DNA of 64,000 nucleotides from UMGS1590 sp963558655 (GCA_963558655.1 CAUWHJ010000008.1:1-64000), one strand, 5' to 3'; positions 26,578 to 34,916 are shown, counted from the stretch's first letter. The notes: generated by a model not told the origin, from the letters alone. Made by a program: numbers and translations.

Positions 26578-28014
26578 GTGAAACTTTTCAGAGATAAAGA
26601 ACGCGGTCCGAAAATAAAAAGCGAAGACGTTATCATACCAGAGGAGTATCTGGAATATGAGCGTGAGGCTGAAGCACGCAAACAGCGTGAACGCAGCGAG
26701 CAGGAAGTGCAAAAAAAAGCGGCAGATGAAGACCCGTTAGCTATTCGTGTGGAAAACCTTTTGAATGCGAGCAAGCAGGCCTTGCAGGAGCAAAAAGCCA
26801 GTGCTTCTTACGAAAAGCCAGACGTGACCATTGGCGAGGTTGTGGAAACCCTGGAAGAGATGATGCCGGAACCCGATGCGGCACCAACAGTTGATGACAG
26901 CGAACCGATGGACCTTGAAGAAGCCTTGCGTGCAGAAAAAGAGCGTTCAAATTATGAGGCACGCATGGCACGCCGCCGCCGTAAAGAGAAAACGTCCAGA
27001 AAACCAGATAAACCAGCAGGCGAAAGCAAGGCAAAAGCAAAGAAAAACAATGATGTGCCAACGGCTCTCAAAGTGTTGTTTGTGGCCATTGTTCTGGTGG
27101 TTGCCACGGTGGTGGTGCTTTTAGGGCCAATCATGACAATCAATGAGGTGCAGGTGAACGACCTGAACAATATGACAGAAGCGCAAGTAGAGGAAATTGC
27201 TGGCCATCCTGTTGGTCAAAACCTGTTCCGCTATGATGCGTCTCAAGCAGAAGAAGAGCTGCGTTATTACCCGTATGTTCAAGATGTAAAGATTTCTCGT
27301 CACTGGCCACATTGGTTGGAGATTCATATTACCGAGCGTAAGCCGGTTGGTGTGCTTTTGAACAATGGCAATTATTTGCAATTCAGTGCAGATGGTGTGC
27401 TTTTGGATAACACCGCTTCGCTAACCGACCAGAATTTGCCCCTGATTACCGGCTTTTCGATGACAGAAGTGCCATCACCGGGCGAGGCGTTTCAAGACAA
27501 TGAGCGGTTTTCCGATGCTTTGAAAATCGTCAATGCTTGCTCGGACGATCTTTTAGGAATGATTCAGGAAATCAACATTAAAGACCGCAACAATATTCTT
27601 GCTTATACAAGTCAGGGCTTGGAAATTCGTATTGGGAATGTGGACAATATTAAAGACCGCATGGCCATTCTCAACGACATTATGAACCAGGTTATTTTGA
27701 GCGACATTGTAGAAGAACCGATTGAGGCCATTGACATTCGCTACGAAAAATCGCCGGTAATTGTGCTGGAAGGGTATGACAATATTGATGTGTCCGATAT
27801 GATTAACAACGAGGAGACCGGCGAACAAAGCGACCAAAATACCCAGGCTGCGGACGACCAAACGGGCGGCAGAATGCTTCACAAACAACTGACGATGCCG
27901 ACGACACAAACACATCTGACAACACAGCAGCGAATGGCAGCAGTAATGGGCAGCAGGGTAGCAGTGGCACAACAACAGATAATGGCAGCGTTGACGGCAC
28001 GCAGAGCGATGTGA
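26578..28014 (+). CDS. ftsQ: FtsQ/DivIB division protein, 3' end possibly frameshifted
   Basis: A GTG start at 26578 gives 478 aa. A long charged cytoplasmic region (~160 residues, Arg/Lys/Glu rich) precedes one membrane segment (LFVAIVLVVATVVVLLGP), a POTRA domain beginning TINEVQVNDLNNMTEAQV, and the FtsQ beta domain. The last ~45 residues in this frame turn abruptly basic. Reading one base back from about 27870 instead continues an acidic Asn/Ser/Thr/Gly/Asp tail to a stop at 28055, similar in style to the ftsI tail. I infer a one-base deletion or sequence error near 27862-27878. Confidence 0.88.
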   Translation: MKLFRDKERGPKIKSEDVIIPEEYLEYEREAEARKQRERSEQEVQKKAADEDPLAIRVENLLNASKQALQEQKASASYEKPDVTIGEVVETLEEMMPEPDAAPTVDDSEPMDLEEALRAEKERSNYEARMARRRRKEKTSRKPDKPAGESKAKAKKNNDVPTALKVLFVAIVLVVATVVVLLGPIMTINEVQVNDLNNMTEAQVEEIAGHPVGQNLFRYDASQAEEELRYYPYVQDVKISRHWPHWLEIHITERKPVGVLLNNGNYLQFSADGVLLDNTASLTDQNLPLITGFSMTEVPSPGEAFQDNERFSDALKIVNACSDDLLGMIQEINIKDRNNILAYTSQGLEIRIGNVDNIKDRMAILNDIMNQVILSDIVEEPIEAIDIRYEKSPVIVLEGYDNIDVSDMINNEETGEQSDQNTQAADDQTGGRMLHKQLTMPTTQTHLTTQQRMAAVMGSRVAVAQQQIMAALTARRAM

Positions 28015-28055
28015 TGGACGATGGCACGCAAGGTACAACGACCGCTGTGGAATAA
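27870..28055 (+). other. ftsQ: Likely original ftsQ tail in the -1 frame
   Basis: In the frame one base back, 27870-28055 stays open for about 60 codons, ends at TAA and encodes only Asn, Ser, Thr, Gly, Gln, Asp and a few others, matching the acidic stretch just upstream (NNEETGEQSDQNTQAADDQ). The same frame has a stop near 27803, so the switch must lie between there and 27880. No slippery heptamer is evident. Confidence 0.6.
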
Positions 28056-28115
28056 TGAGAAAAGACTACAATTAAGTAAATTGTTCTGAAAGACGAGAAA
28101 AATATTTGCAAGAGT

Positions 28116-28144
28116 TTGCAATATGAGTTATTATATACTATAAG
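28116..28144 (+). promoter_or_regulatory. Candidate ftsZ promoter
   Basis: TTGCAA (28116-28121), 17-base spacer, TATAAG (28139-28144), in the 118-base gap before ftsZ. It would give ftsZ its own promoter inside the cluster. Match quality is moderate. Confidence 0.4.
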
Positions 28145-28173
28145 GCTAGAAATTTTGTGTGGAGGGATCTTGG

Positions 28174-29271
28174 ATGTTCCAACTCGATGATAAAAACAGC
28201 AATGTCGCCGTGATTAAGGTGATCGGCGTGGGCGGCGGCGGCGGAAACGCTGTAGAACGCATGATTGCAACCAATGTAGATAACGTAGAATTTATTGTGG
28301 CCAATACCGATGCACAGGTGTTGAGTCAGTCCAATGCAGACACCAAGATTCAGATTGGTGTGAAACTGACCCGTGGTCTTGGTGCTGGCGGTAACCCTGA
28401 AATTGGGCAGAAAGCCGCAGAGGAAAGCCGCGAAGAAATCGCTGCTGCGCTTGAAGGTGCAGACCTTGTTTTCGTAACGGCTGGTATGGGCGGCGGCACA
28501 GGTACTGGTGCAGCATCTGTTGTGGCAGAAATTGCCAAGAGCCAGGGCGCACTCACCATTGGCGTTGTGACCAAACCTTTCAAATTTGAAGGTCGCAAAC
28601 GTTTGAAAAATGCGCTCGAAGGCATTGAAGAACTGATTGATAAGGTCGACAGCCTTGTTACCATTCCTAACGACCGTTTGCTGGAAATCGCCAGCAAGGA
28701 AATGACCATGAAGGAAGCGTTTGAATACGCTGATGATATTCTGCGTCAAGGGGTGCAGGGTATTGCTGATACCATCACGAAGAACGCCATGATTAACCTC
28801 GACTTTGCAGACGTGCGTTCCACCATGCAAAACACCGGTACTGCTCTGATGGGTGTTGGTGTTGGTAAGGGTGAAGACCGTGCCGTTGCAGCTGCAAAGG
28901 CAGCCATCTCCTCGCCACTTTTGGAAACCAGCATCGAAGGTGCTACGGCACTGCTTATTAACATCAGCGGTCAGAATCCAACGCTGTTGGAAACCCAGGA
29001 AGCTGTGGATTATATCAACGATGCAACCGGCGGCGAACCAGATGTCATCTTTGGTGTTATTGACGACCCAGGTGCGAAGGACGATATTAAAGTTACCGTT
29101 ATTGCAACGGGCTTTGCACGCAGACCGGAAGAACCAGTTTTCCATGCGTCCGCACCATCTAAAACCAGCAGCGCAACTCGTAGCAGCAGTGCTAGAAGCA
29201 CCACAACTAGCCGCCACAGCGGTTATGACGATGTGCGTATTCCAGATTTCTTGAAAAATAGAAACCGCTAA
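28174..29271 (+). CDS. ftsZ: Cell division GTPase FtsZ
   Basis: A 365-aa tubulin homologue that forms the Z ring. The GTP-binding signature is GGGTGTGAA, preceded by VIGVGGGGGNAV; the T7 synergy region NLDFADVR is present. A Ser/Thr/Arg-rich linker leads to the C-terminal peptide DVRIPDFLKNR, which binds membrane anchors. GGAGGG at 28161-28166 fixes ATG 28174. ftsA, normally just upstream, is absent here, so another anchor (such as SepF) or an ftsA elsewhere is needed. Confidence 0.98.
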   Translation: MFQLDDKNSNVAVIKVIGVGGGGGNAVERMIATNVDNVEFIVANTDAQVLSQSNADTKIQIGVKLTRGLGAGGNPEIGQKAAEESREEIAAALEGADLVFVTAGMGGGTGTGAASVVAEIAKSQGALTIGVVTKPFKFEGRKRLKNALEGIEELIDKVDSLVTIPNDRLLEIASKEMTMKEAFEYADDILRQGVQGIADTITKNAMINLDFADVRSTMQNTGTALMGVGVGKGEDRAVAAAKAAISSPLLETSIEGATALLINISGQNPTLLETQEAVDYINDATGGEPDVIFGVIDDPGAKDDIKVTVIATGFARRPEEPVFHASAPSKTSSATRSSSARSTTTSRHSGYDDVRIPDFLKNRNR

Positions 29272-29280
29272 GACATTGAT

Positions 29281-29315
29281 AAAACATCTCGAATCTGAAG
29301 GTTCGAGATGTTTTT
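29281..29315 (+). terminator. Rho-independent terminator of the division cluster
   Basis: A 13-bp stem (29281-29293 with 29302-29314) with loop TCTGAAGG and T run, 10 bases after ftsZ. Confidence 0.93.
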
Positions 29316-29370
29316 GTATGAGAAAAATTTGTCGGCTATTCATTGTGTAGATGTAAAGGAGAAGAGACGC

Positions 29371-29661
29371 ATGAATCTGAAAGGGATTGTATTAGGGGCG
29401 ATTTCGTTTCTTATTATTGGTGTGTGGCACCCTATTGTGATTAAAGGCGAGTACCATCTCGGTAAGAAAGTATGTATGCCATTATTTGCAGTCATTGGCG
29501 CTGCTTGTGTGGCTTTGTCGCTGCGTGTGAAAAATACCATGCTTAATGCCGCCATTGCTCTGTTTGGGTTTTCTGCTCTGTGGGGGATTCAGGAAGTGGC
29601 AGAACAGGAAGAGCGTGTGGAACGTGGTTGGTTTCCAGCCAATCCAAAACGTGCAAAATGA
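29371..29661 (+). CDS. DUF4491-like small membrane protein
   Basis: A 96-aa protein starting MNLKGIVLGAISFLIIGVWH, with three hydrophobic segments and the conserved HPIVIKGEYHLGKK between the first two. This is the pattern I know as DUF4491, of unknown function. AAGGAG about 10 bases upstream sets ATG 29371; the frame extends to 29308 but those codons lie in the ftsZ terminator. It has its own terminator. Confidence 0.75.
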   Translation: MNLKGIVLGAISFLIIGVWHPIVIKGEYHLGKKVCMPLFAVIGAACVALSLRVKNTMLNAAIALFGFSALWGIQEVAEQEERVERGWFPANPKRAK

Positions 29662-29680
29662 ACGTTTATAGCATGACAAG

Positions 29681-29707
29681 GCTCGGTGCATCAGCGCCGA
29701 GCTTTTT
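29681..29707 (+). terminator. Rho-independent terminator after DUF4491 gene
   Basis: GCTCGG-TGC, short loop, GCG-CCGAGC then five T. Confidence 0.9.
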
Positions 29708-29828
29708 CTTTGGGAGTGGTTTCAACGTAAATGGTAACAAATTGGCGGAAATGAACAGAGGTGCTGGTCAGGAAAAGAAAATTGTGTTACGATATATGCA
29801 ATAATTCTGACAAATGGAGGCGAGTAAC

Positions 29829-31010
29829 ATGAAAACATCAATGAAAAAATGGATAGCCGGTGTCACTATGGCGACGGTTTTAGGTTTTTCAGTGGCACCT
29901 GCTTATGCAGCTGTGGAGGTAGGTTCAACGGATCTAACCTTGGTGGTTAATGGCAAGACTGTTACGACCAACGAAGAAATCGGACAGCCATTTATTACCA
30001 AAGATGGGCATACGATGATACCGTTGCGTCTTGTGAACAGTGAGCTGGGTTATGACACTGATTGGGAAGAAGATGGCAGCATTCACATCACAAGTGCTGA
30101 TGGCAAGGTTGACGTGTTATTGATAGTTGGGGCAGATAGCTATTTAGCAAACGGTAAACCAGGCGTTTTTAGCGCACGACCAACGCTGTTGAACGATCGT
30201 ACCTATTTGCCAGTGCGCGATTTTATGGAACTTTACGGCGTGGTGAAATGGGATAATGACACCCGCACTGTTACCATCACAACTGGTGAGCAGCCAGCCA
30301 AAGAAACCAGCGATTGGACTTACCAGCTGAGCTTTGGCGGCGATATTGGTACTGTGATGAAGATGTACGTCACCGCAACCAATGAAAAGACTGGAAAAGT
30401 GGTGTATCTGACCGGTCTTGACAAAGTTTTTGGTGATTGGGTCAATCAATCGGAACATTATACCGACTACTATCTGAACGATACGAAAACCATCAATGGT
30501 CAGGACACCGTCACAGTTGGCCGCCAAGGTGTAGCTGGTGGATGTGAAGTGGCGCTGTTCTTAGTGCCGGATCTTGATAAGGTTGATAAAACCGCAGAAT
30601 TGACCTATGTGCGTAGTATCAATAATTCGACTGACTATACCATCGCCAACGGTTATCTCTATTACACACAAGGGATAAAGGGGCCATGGGTCAACGACCC
30701 AAATGCGCTCTATTTTACCAAAGTTAGTGATGCTACCAGTAATGTTATCACCTTTGATCTCGACTTTGCTGTGAATGCTTGCGTGCTCACTGTGGAAGAT
30801 GGTGTGCTCGTTGCCACTGAAAAAGATGGCACACGTCATGAAATTTTGAACGTGCCAGAAGCTGACTCCGTAGATGTGGCACACATGAAAGAAATTCTGG
30901 AAGCTGGTACGACACTGGAAGGTTTTTTGGAAACAGGCTTTTTAACTGCTGCTGAAATTTCCTGTTTGCCTGGGGCAGTAACGAGTAGCGAATTTGGCAG
31001 CTTACAATAA
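29829..31010 (+). CDS. Secreted protein with copper-amine-oxidase-N-like (stalk) domain
   Basis: A 393-aa exported protein. The signal peptide is KKWIAGVTMATVLGFSVAPAYA, cleaved after AYA. Residues ~30-130 match the copper amine oxidase N-terminal (stalk) domain: LVVNGKTVTTNE, TMIPLRLVNSELGY, DRTYLPVRDFMELYG and RTVTI. The remaining ~250 residues are not recognised. Such proteins are common on the surface of Bacillota; no enzymatic role is implied. GGAGG at 29816-29820 sets the start. Confidence 0.8.
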   Translation: MKTSMKKWIAGVTMATVLGFSVAPAYAAVEVGSTDLTLVVNGKTVTTNEEIGQPFITKDGHTMIPLRLVNSELGYDTDWEEDGSIHITSADGKVDVLLIVGADSYLANGKPGVFSARPTLLNDRTYLPVRDFMELYGVVKWDNDTRTVTITTGEQPAKETSDWTYQLSFGGDIGTVMKMYVTATNEKTGKVVYLTGLDKVFGDWVNQSEHYTDYYLNDTKTINGQDTVTVGRQGVAGGCEVALFLVPDLDKVDKTAELTYVRSINNSTDYTIANGYLYYTQGIKGPWVNDPNALYFTKVSDATSNVITFDLDFAVNACVLTVEDGVLVATEKDGTRHEILNVPEADSVDVAHMKEILEAGTTLEGFLETGFLTAAEISCLPGAVTSSEFGSLQ

Positions 31011-31016
31011 CATTGA

Positions 31017-31057
31017 CACAAAAAGGCGATTGTCCGAATGGCAGTCGCCTTTTTGTG
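31017..31057. terminator. Bidirectional-looking terminator
   Basis: A 13-bp stem, CACAAAAAGGCGA with its complement, with A and T runs within the stem, directly after the stalk-domain gene. Confidence 0.9.
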
Positions 31058-31104
31058 TGCAGTGAAAAGGGTGGTTGTGTTAATGATGGTTTGACGAATA
31101 AATG

Positions 31105-31134
31105 TTGTGGCATTTTTCTGAAAACAGTGATAAT
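31105..31134 (+). promoter_or_regulatory. Candidate promoter for the 59-aa/83-aa gene pair
   Basis: TTGTGG (31105-31110), 18-base spacer, GATAAT (31129-31134), about 40 bases before the GTG at 31177. Confidence 0.4.
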
Positions 31135-31176
31135 ATGACAGTATAAACTATACACATCGAACGGGAAAGAAAACGT

Positions 31177-31356
31177 GTGGTGGTTCTTAGGAGACTATTG
31201 GCAGCGTTGGCATTGTCTGGTGCGGTTTGCTGGGGGAATGCGGCGATTGATCATTGGCAGCAGTACAGCTTTTTGGCATTGCTTCCTCTGGCTTATGCGC
31301 TCAACATACTGCGTGTATCGCTTGTTGGTAGTTGGCTGCAAAAAATGCGTGAGTAA
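31177..31356 (+). CDS. Small membrane protein, 59 aa
   Basis: A GTG-started frame giving 59 aa: a basic start, a hydrophobic stretch (LLAALALSGAVCWGNAA), a short polar HWQQY link, a second hydrophobic stretch (FLALLPLAYALNILRVSLVG) and a polar end WLQKMRE. The two-helix hairpin pattern and the position 17 bases before the next ribosome-bound gene make it a more credible product than the overlapping 64-codon frame at 31175, which is rich in Trp and Cys. Family unknown. Confidence 0.55.
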   Translation: MVVLRRLLAALALSGAVCWGNAAIDHWQQYSFLALLPLAYALNILRVSLVGSWLQKMRE

Positions 31357-31373
31357 GAGAGAGGTGTGAGCTT

Positions 31374-31625
31374 ATGGCATTCTGGAAGAAACGCATGGTG
31401 GATATTTATTCCACCACGAACGCTGAGGAGAAGTTTCACATTCAAGAGTTGTTTGCACAGCATGGCATTGAATATCGCATGAAGGTGAAGGACTATGCAC
31501 GGCCAAATATAATGGGTTCGTCTGCGGCTATGGGCGGGCTGGGAAACTATCCGATACGGTTGACCACCATTTTCTATGTGCGTGAGGAGGACATAGAAGC
31601 TGCTCTGGCATTGATCCATCAATAA
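31374..31625 (+). CDS. Small cytosolic protein, DUF2007-like
   Basis: An 83-aa protein: KRMVDIYSTTNAEEKFHIQE, IEYRMKVKDYARP, then RLTTIFYVREEDIEAALALI. The alternation fits a small alpha-beta fold like DUF2007 putative signal-transducing proteins, but identity is not certain. A second, broken copy of its 3' end and terminator lies at 32461-32593, on the other side of an AT-rich histidine-phosphatase gene. Confidence 0.65.
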   Translation: MAFWKKRMVDIYSTTNAEEKFHIQELFAQHGIEYRMKVKDYARPNIMGSSAAMGGLGNYPIRLTTIFYVREEDIEAALALIHQ

Positions 31626-31674
31626 ACAACGCGTCCGCGTGGGAAAATCCTGCGCGGACGCATTGTTGCTTTTA
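31625..31674 (+). terminator. Terminator A of the 83-aa gene
   Basis: GCGTCCGCG/CGCGGACGC 9-bp stem with an outer 5-bp extension and TTTT. It is repeated almost unchanged as terminator B at 32557. Confidence 0.88.
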
Positions 31675-31764
31675 ATTCGTCGTCGGCTCAGTTCCTTTCT
31701 TCTCCCTTCTTTTGGTTTGGAGAAAAACATAAAGGCATCTATTCCGAAAGGTAGTTGTTCATTG

Positions 31765-31770
31765 TATAAT
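31765..31770 (+). promoter_or_regulatory. Candidate -10 for histidine-phosphatase gene
   Basis: A perfect TATAAT 36 bases before the start codon, with a poor -35 (TTCCGA, 17-base spacing). Confidence 0.4.
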
Positions 31771-31806
31771 AGAGCCATTGATTAAATGGAAATAGGGAGG
31801 GAAAGT

Positions 31807-32442
31807 ATGGCTGTCACTTTTTATATTGTTCGGCATGGCGAAACTTTATTGAATAGTCTAGACAGAGCGCAAGGCTGGAGTGACTCACCCCTTACTGATA
31901 ATGGAAATAGCACTGCGATTGAATTGGGAAATAAACTCAGAGGTACTACTTTTAAAGCAGCATTTACCAGTGACACAATTAGGGCTACACAAACAGCAGA
32001 ATTGATTTTGGCAATGAGTGGGAATGACAATATTAAAATTCAAGATGATAAACGGTTGCGTGAATGGTGCTTAGGTATTATGGAGGGAGAAAACAACGCA
32101 ATATTTGTTCAAACTGTATCTAAATGGCTAGGAGAAGTTTCATCATTTGCAGAATTAAATGAGCGTCTTGCCGATGTTGCTTCAGAAATTTATAATTATG
32201 ACACAACAGGTATGGCAGAACCGTTTTCAGCTATTTTAAAGCGTTTGAAAAGCGCTTTTATTGATATGGCTGAATTATATGATGATGGTGGCAACATATT
32301 AGTGGTAACTCATGCTTTTGTGATTAAAACCTTATTCTATCTTTTTTCGCCAGAACAATTATCTGCTGCGTACAATGTTAAAAACGCTACTATTTTCAAA
32401 TTAGTATACGATAAAGGCAATTTTCTTTTTCAACATGGTTAA
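31807..32442 (+). CDS. Histidine phosphatase family protein (inserted gene)
   Basis: A 211-aa protein of the phosphoglycerate-mutase/histidine phosphatase superfamily. The catalytic RHG is in YIVRHGETLLNS; a second arginine region is SDTIRATQTAE; the acid residue is in LREWCLGIMEG; the second histidine is in VVTHAFV. Substrate unknown. GGGAGG at 31795-31800 fixes ATG 31807. It is distinctly more AT-rich than its neighbours and is bracketed by two copies of the 83-aa gene's 3' end, so I take it as horizontally acquired. Confidence 0.85.
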   Translation: MAVTFYIVRHGETLLNSLDRAQGWSDSPLTDNGNSTAIELGNKLRGTTFKAAFTSDTIRATQTAELILAMSGNDNIKIQDDKRLREWCLGIMEGENNAIFVQTVSKWLGEVSSFAELNERLADVASEIYNYDTTGMAEPFSAILKRLKSAFIDMAELYDDGGNILVVTHAFVIKTLFYLFSPEQLSAAYNVKNATIFKLVYDKGNFLFQHG

Positions 32443-32460
32443 ATTATGAGTGCTTAAAAA

Positions 32461-32557
32461 CTGGGCTTAGAGAATTATCCGATACGTTTGCTCACTATTT
32501 TCTGTGTGCGCGAGGAAGATGCTATCGCTGCCTTGGCCTCGGATTTACCAATAAAAA
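32461..32557 (+). pseudogene. Remnant copy of the 3' end of the 83-aa gene
   Basis: This segment aligns with 31534-31630 of the intact gene with roughly three-quarters identity by eye. Conceptually it encodes NYPIRLLTIFCVREEDAIAALA, but single-base insertions at both ends of the alignment break the frame and it has no start. It is followed by terminator B. It marks the distal side of the histidine-phosphatase insertion. Confidence 0.8.
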
Positions 32558-32593
32558 ATGCGTCCGCGTGGAAAAATCCTGCGCGGACGCATT
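32557..32593. terminator. Terminator B, duplicate of terminator A, shared with the convergent gene
   Basis: A 12-bp stem (32557-32568 with 32582-32593). Read on the minus strand it is followed by six T, so it serves the holin-like gene at 32608-32949 as well as the remnant. Confidence 0.88.
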
Positions 32594-32607
32594 GTTGTAT
32601 AGGTGTG

Positions 32608-32949
32608 TTAGTCGCTAATCAGCCAATCAATGATGCCACTGATGACGGTGAGAACCAAGGCAGCGAAAGTAGCTGTCCAGAAGCCGCCGACATCCATGCC
32701 CGGTACGATAAGGGATGTAATCTTGAGCAGGAAGCCGTTGATAACAAAAGTAAACAGACCGAGTGTGATAACATTGATTGGCAGGGTGAGAATGGTGATA
32801 ATTGGTTTGATGATGGCGTTGACAATGGTGAGGACAACGGCGCCGAGCACCAAAGCAGCGAGGGTGTCAAAGTAGAGACCCTGTACGAGTTGGGCGGTGA
32901 GATACAGCCCGAGGCAGTAACTTAAAAGATGCACGATGAGAGATTTCAT
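32608..32949 (-). CDS. Phage-holin family 4 / YvlD-like membrane protein
   Basis: A 113-aa protein with four hydrophobic segments and the conserved VNAIIKPIITILTLPINVITLGLF of the YvlD (DUF360) family, grouped with phage holin superfamily 4 but usually a chromosomal gene. AAAGGAG precedes the start. It lies 24 bases downstream of uvrC in the same direction, so both are likely cotranscribed, and it ends at terminator B. Confidence 0.85.
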   Translation of the reverse strand: MKSLIVHLLSYCLGLYLTAQLVQGLYFDTLAALVLGAVVLTIVNAIIKPIITILTLPINVITLGLFTFVINGFLLKITSLIVPGMDVGGFWTATFAALVLTVISGIIDWLISD

Positions 32950-32973
32950 AGGGAAACTCCTTTCAAAAAGGGA

Positions 32974-34842
32974 CTATTGTTTGCGCCTGAGCCGTGCCTG
33001 GAGATCTTGATGGGTCTTCAGGTAAGTGTGGATGGTTTCAGCAAGATCATGGCTGATGCCGGGCACTTCGGCGAGCGCGTCTACGTCTGCACTTTGAATT
33101 TTACTAAATGAACCGAAGTGGGTCAAGAGATTCTCTTTGCGTTTTTTGCCAACACCGGGAATATCGTCAAGAATAGATGCCAGCTGACGTTTACCGCGCA
33201 GGGAGCGATGGTAGGTGATGGCAAAGCGGTGCGATTCGTCTCGCACACGCTGGATGAGATAAAGGGCGTTGGACTGGCGTGGCAGGACGATGGGTTCGTC
33301 TTCGTTTTCGCGGAAGAGCAGTTCTTCCTGTTTTGCCAGCCCAAAGGTGGGAATGTAGGCGTAACCTTGCTCGCGCATGGCGCGGCGTGCGTAACCGAGT
33401 TGGCCTTTACCGCCGTCAATGATGACGAGATCCGGCAGCCAGGCAAATTTGTCCATTTTGAGCCCGCTTTCCAGCTCTTTGGTGGCGTGGCTGAAACGGC
33501 GGGTGATGACTTCGTACATACTGGCGAAGTCGTTTGGCCCTTCGACGGTTTTAATCTTGAAATGGCGATACTGGCTTTTCATGGGTTTGCCGGCGACAAA
33601 AACGACCATTGAGGCCACAGAGTCGGTGCCTTGAATGTTGGAAATGTCGTAACATTCGATGCGGTTGGGTAAGCGTTCCAACCCCAGGTAGTTTTTCAGA
33701 TCGACGAGAGCGCCTTCGGTGCGTTCGCGGGCTACATCACCGGCAACAATGCGCTTGGCAAGGGCTTCTTCAGCGTTGCGACGAACGAGGTCCATGAGCG
33801 CACGGTTTTGTCCTTGTTTGGGAACGTGAAATTGCACTTTGGCACCATGTTTGTCGGTGAGAAGCTGTTCCAGAAGTGTTTCATCATCGAAATCCTGGTC
33901 GATGTAGATGGTGCGTGGTACGGCTTCTTGTTCAAGGTAAAATTGTTTCATGAAGCTGGAAAATACTTCTTCATCGCTGTCGTCTTTACTGGCGTGCAGT
34001 GGGTAGGATTCGCGGCCGAGAATTTTGCCGCCGCGCACAAAGAACACCTGCATCATGGCGCCGAGGTCGTTTCGTGCCATGGCGACGAGGTCGTGATTGC
34101 CGGTGTTTTGGCCGGTGGCTTTTTGACGATCGTTGATGACATCGATGGCACGAATTTGGTCGCGTTTTTGTGCTGCTGTTTCAAAATCAAGCGCATCGGA
34201 GGCAGCGAGCATTTCTTTTTCCAGGCGTTGGCGCAATGGTGCAATGTGGCCGCCGAAGAAATCGGCTACTTGGTCGATCATGGCATTGTAGTCGCTTTGG
34301 CTGATATGTCCAACGCAAGGCCCTTTGCAGAGTCCAAGATGCTCGTTGAGACAGCTCATGCCTTTATTAAACTGGGTGTTCGAGCAGGTGCGGAAAGGAA
34401 AAATGCGGTGGATTAAATCCAGCGTTTCACGTAGCTCAGTGACGTTGGGATAGGGGCCGAAGTAACGGGAACCATCACGGATCACCTGGCGGGTGATAAA
34501 GATGCGAGGGTAATCTTCTTTCGTAATACGGAGGTATGGGTAGGTTTTACCATCTTTGAGGCTGATGTTGTATTTAGGACGGTATTTTTTGATGAGGTTA
34601 CACTCAAGCACCAGTGCTTCTGTTTCGTTGTCCACAATAATGTATTCTAAATCCTCAATGTGGCGCACCAGAGCCTTTGTTTTGACGGCTTCTTTTGGTT
34701 GTGTGCGGAAATAGGAGCGCACACGGTTTTTTAGATTGACCGCCTTGCCGACATAGATAATTTTGCCGTCTTTGTCTTTCATCAGATAGACGCCGGGGTT
34801 TGTCGGCAATGTGGCCAGCTTTTGTTTGATGATGTCGTTCAT
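32974..34842 (-). CDS. uvrC: Excinuclease ABC subunit C
   Basis: A 622-aa nucleotide excision repair nuclease. The GIY-YIG domain at the N-terminus reads NPGVYLMKDKDGKIIYVGKA; a UVR motif follows (DALDFETAAQKRDQI); the RNase H-like domain has IECYDISNIQGTDSVASMVVF and VIIDGGKGQL; helix-hairpin-helix motifs close the protein (IPGVGKKRKENLL, VPGISHDLAETI). The start at 34842 has AGAGGTG upstream; the longer frame to 34932 runs into CtsR boxes. It is divergent from ctsR. Confidence 0.96.
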   Translation of the reverse strand: MNDIIKQKLATLPTNPGVYLMKDKDGKIIYVGKAVNLKNRVRSYFRTQPKEAVKTKALVRHIEDLEYIIVDNETEALVLECNLIKKYRPKYNISLKDGKTYPYLRITKEDYPRIFITRQVIRDGSRYFGPYPNVTELRETLDLIHRIFPFRTCSNTQFNKGMSCLNEHLGLCKGPCVGHISQSDYNAMIDQVADFFGGHIAPLRQRLEKEMLAASDALDFETAAQKRDQIRAIDVINDRQKATGQNTGNHDLVAMARNDLGAMMQVFFVRGGKILGRESYPLHASKDDSDEEVFSSFMKQFYLEQEAVPRTIYIDQDFDDETLLEQLLTDKHGAKVQFHVPKQGQNRALMDLVRRNAEEALAKRIVAGDVARERTEGALVDLKNYLGLERLPNRIECYDISNIQGTDSVASMVVFVAGKPMKSQYRHFKIKTVEGPNDFASMYEVITRRFSHATKELESGLKMDKFAWLPDLVIIDGGKGQLGYARRAMREQGYAYIPTFGLAKQEELLFRENEDEPIVLPRQSNALYLIQRVRDESHRFAITYHRSLRGKRQLASILDDIPGVGKKRKENLLTHFGSFSKIQSADVDALAEVPGISHDLAETIHTYLKTHQDLQARLRRKQ

Positions 34843-34916
34843 GGACGGGACACCTCTGTTTATGATGATGTTACTATGATACCACAAGCGCGGGGTGCTG
34901 GCAAAAAATGAAAAAA

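Noticed and set aside
28138..29343. 401-codon open frame on the minus strand opposite ftsZ
   Set aside because: Shadow of ftsZ; Cys/His/Asn-rich product, no start signal, overlaps the cluster terminator.
31175..31369. 64-codon frame rich in Trp and Cys
   Set aside because: Overlaps the more credible 59-aa two-helix frame at 31177; composition is atypical.
32488..32925. Plus-strand 145-codon frame across the remnant and the YvlD-like gene
   Set aside because: Its first codons are the decayed copy of the 83-aa gene; the rest is antisense to a membrane protein gene with clear family features.
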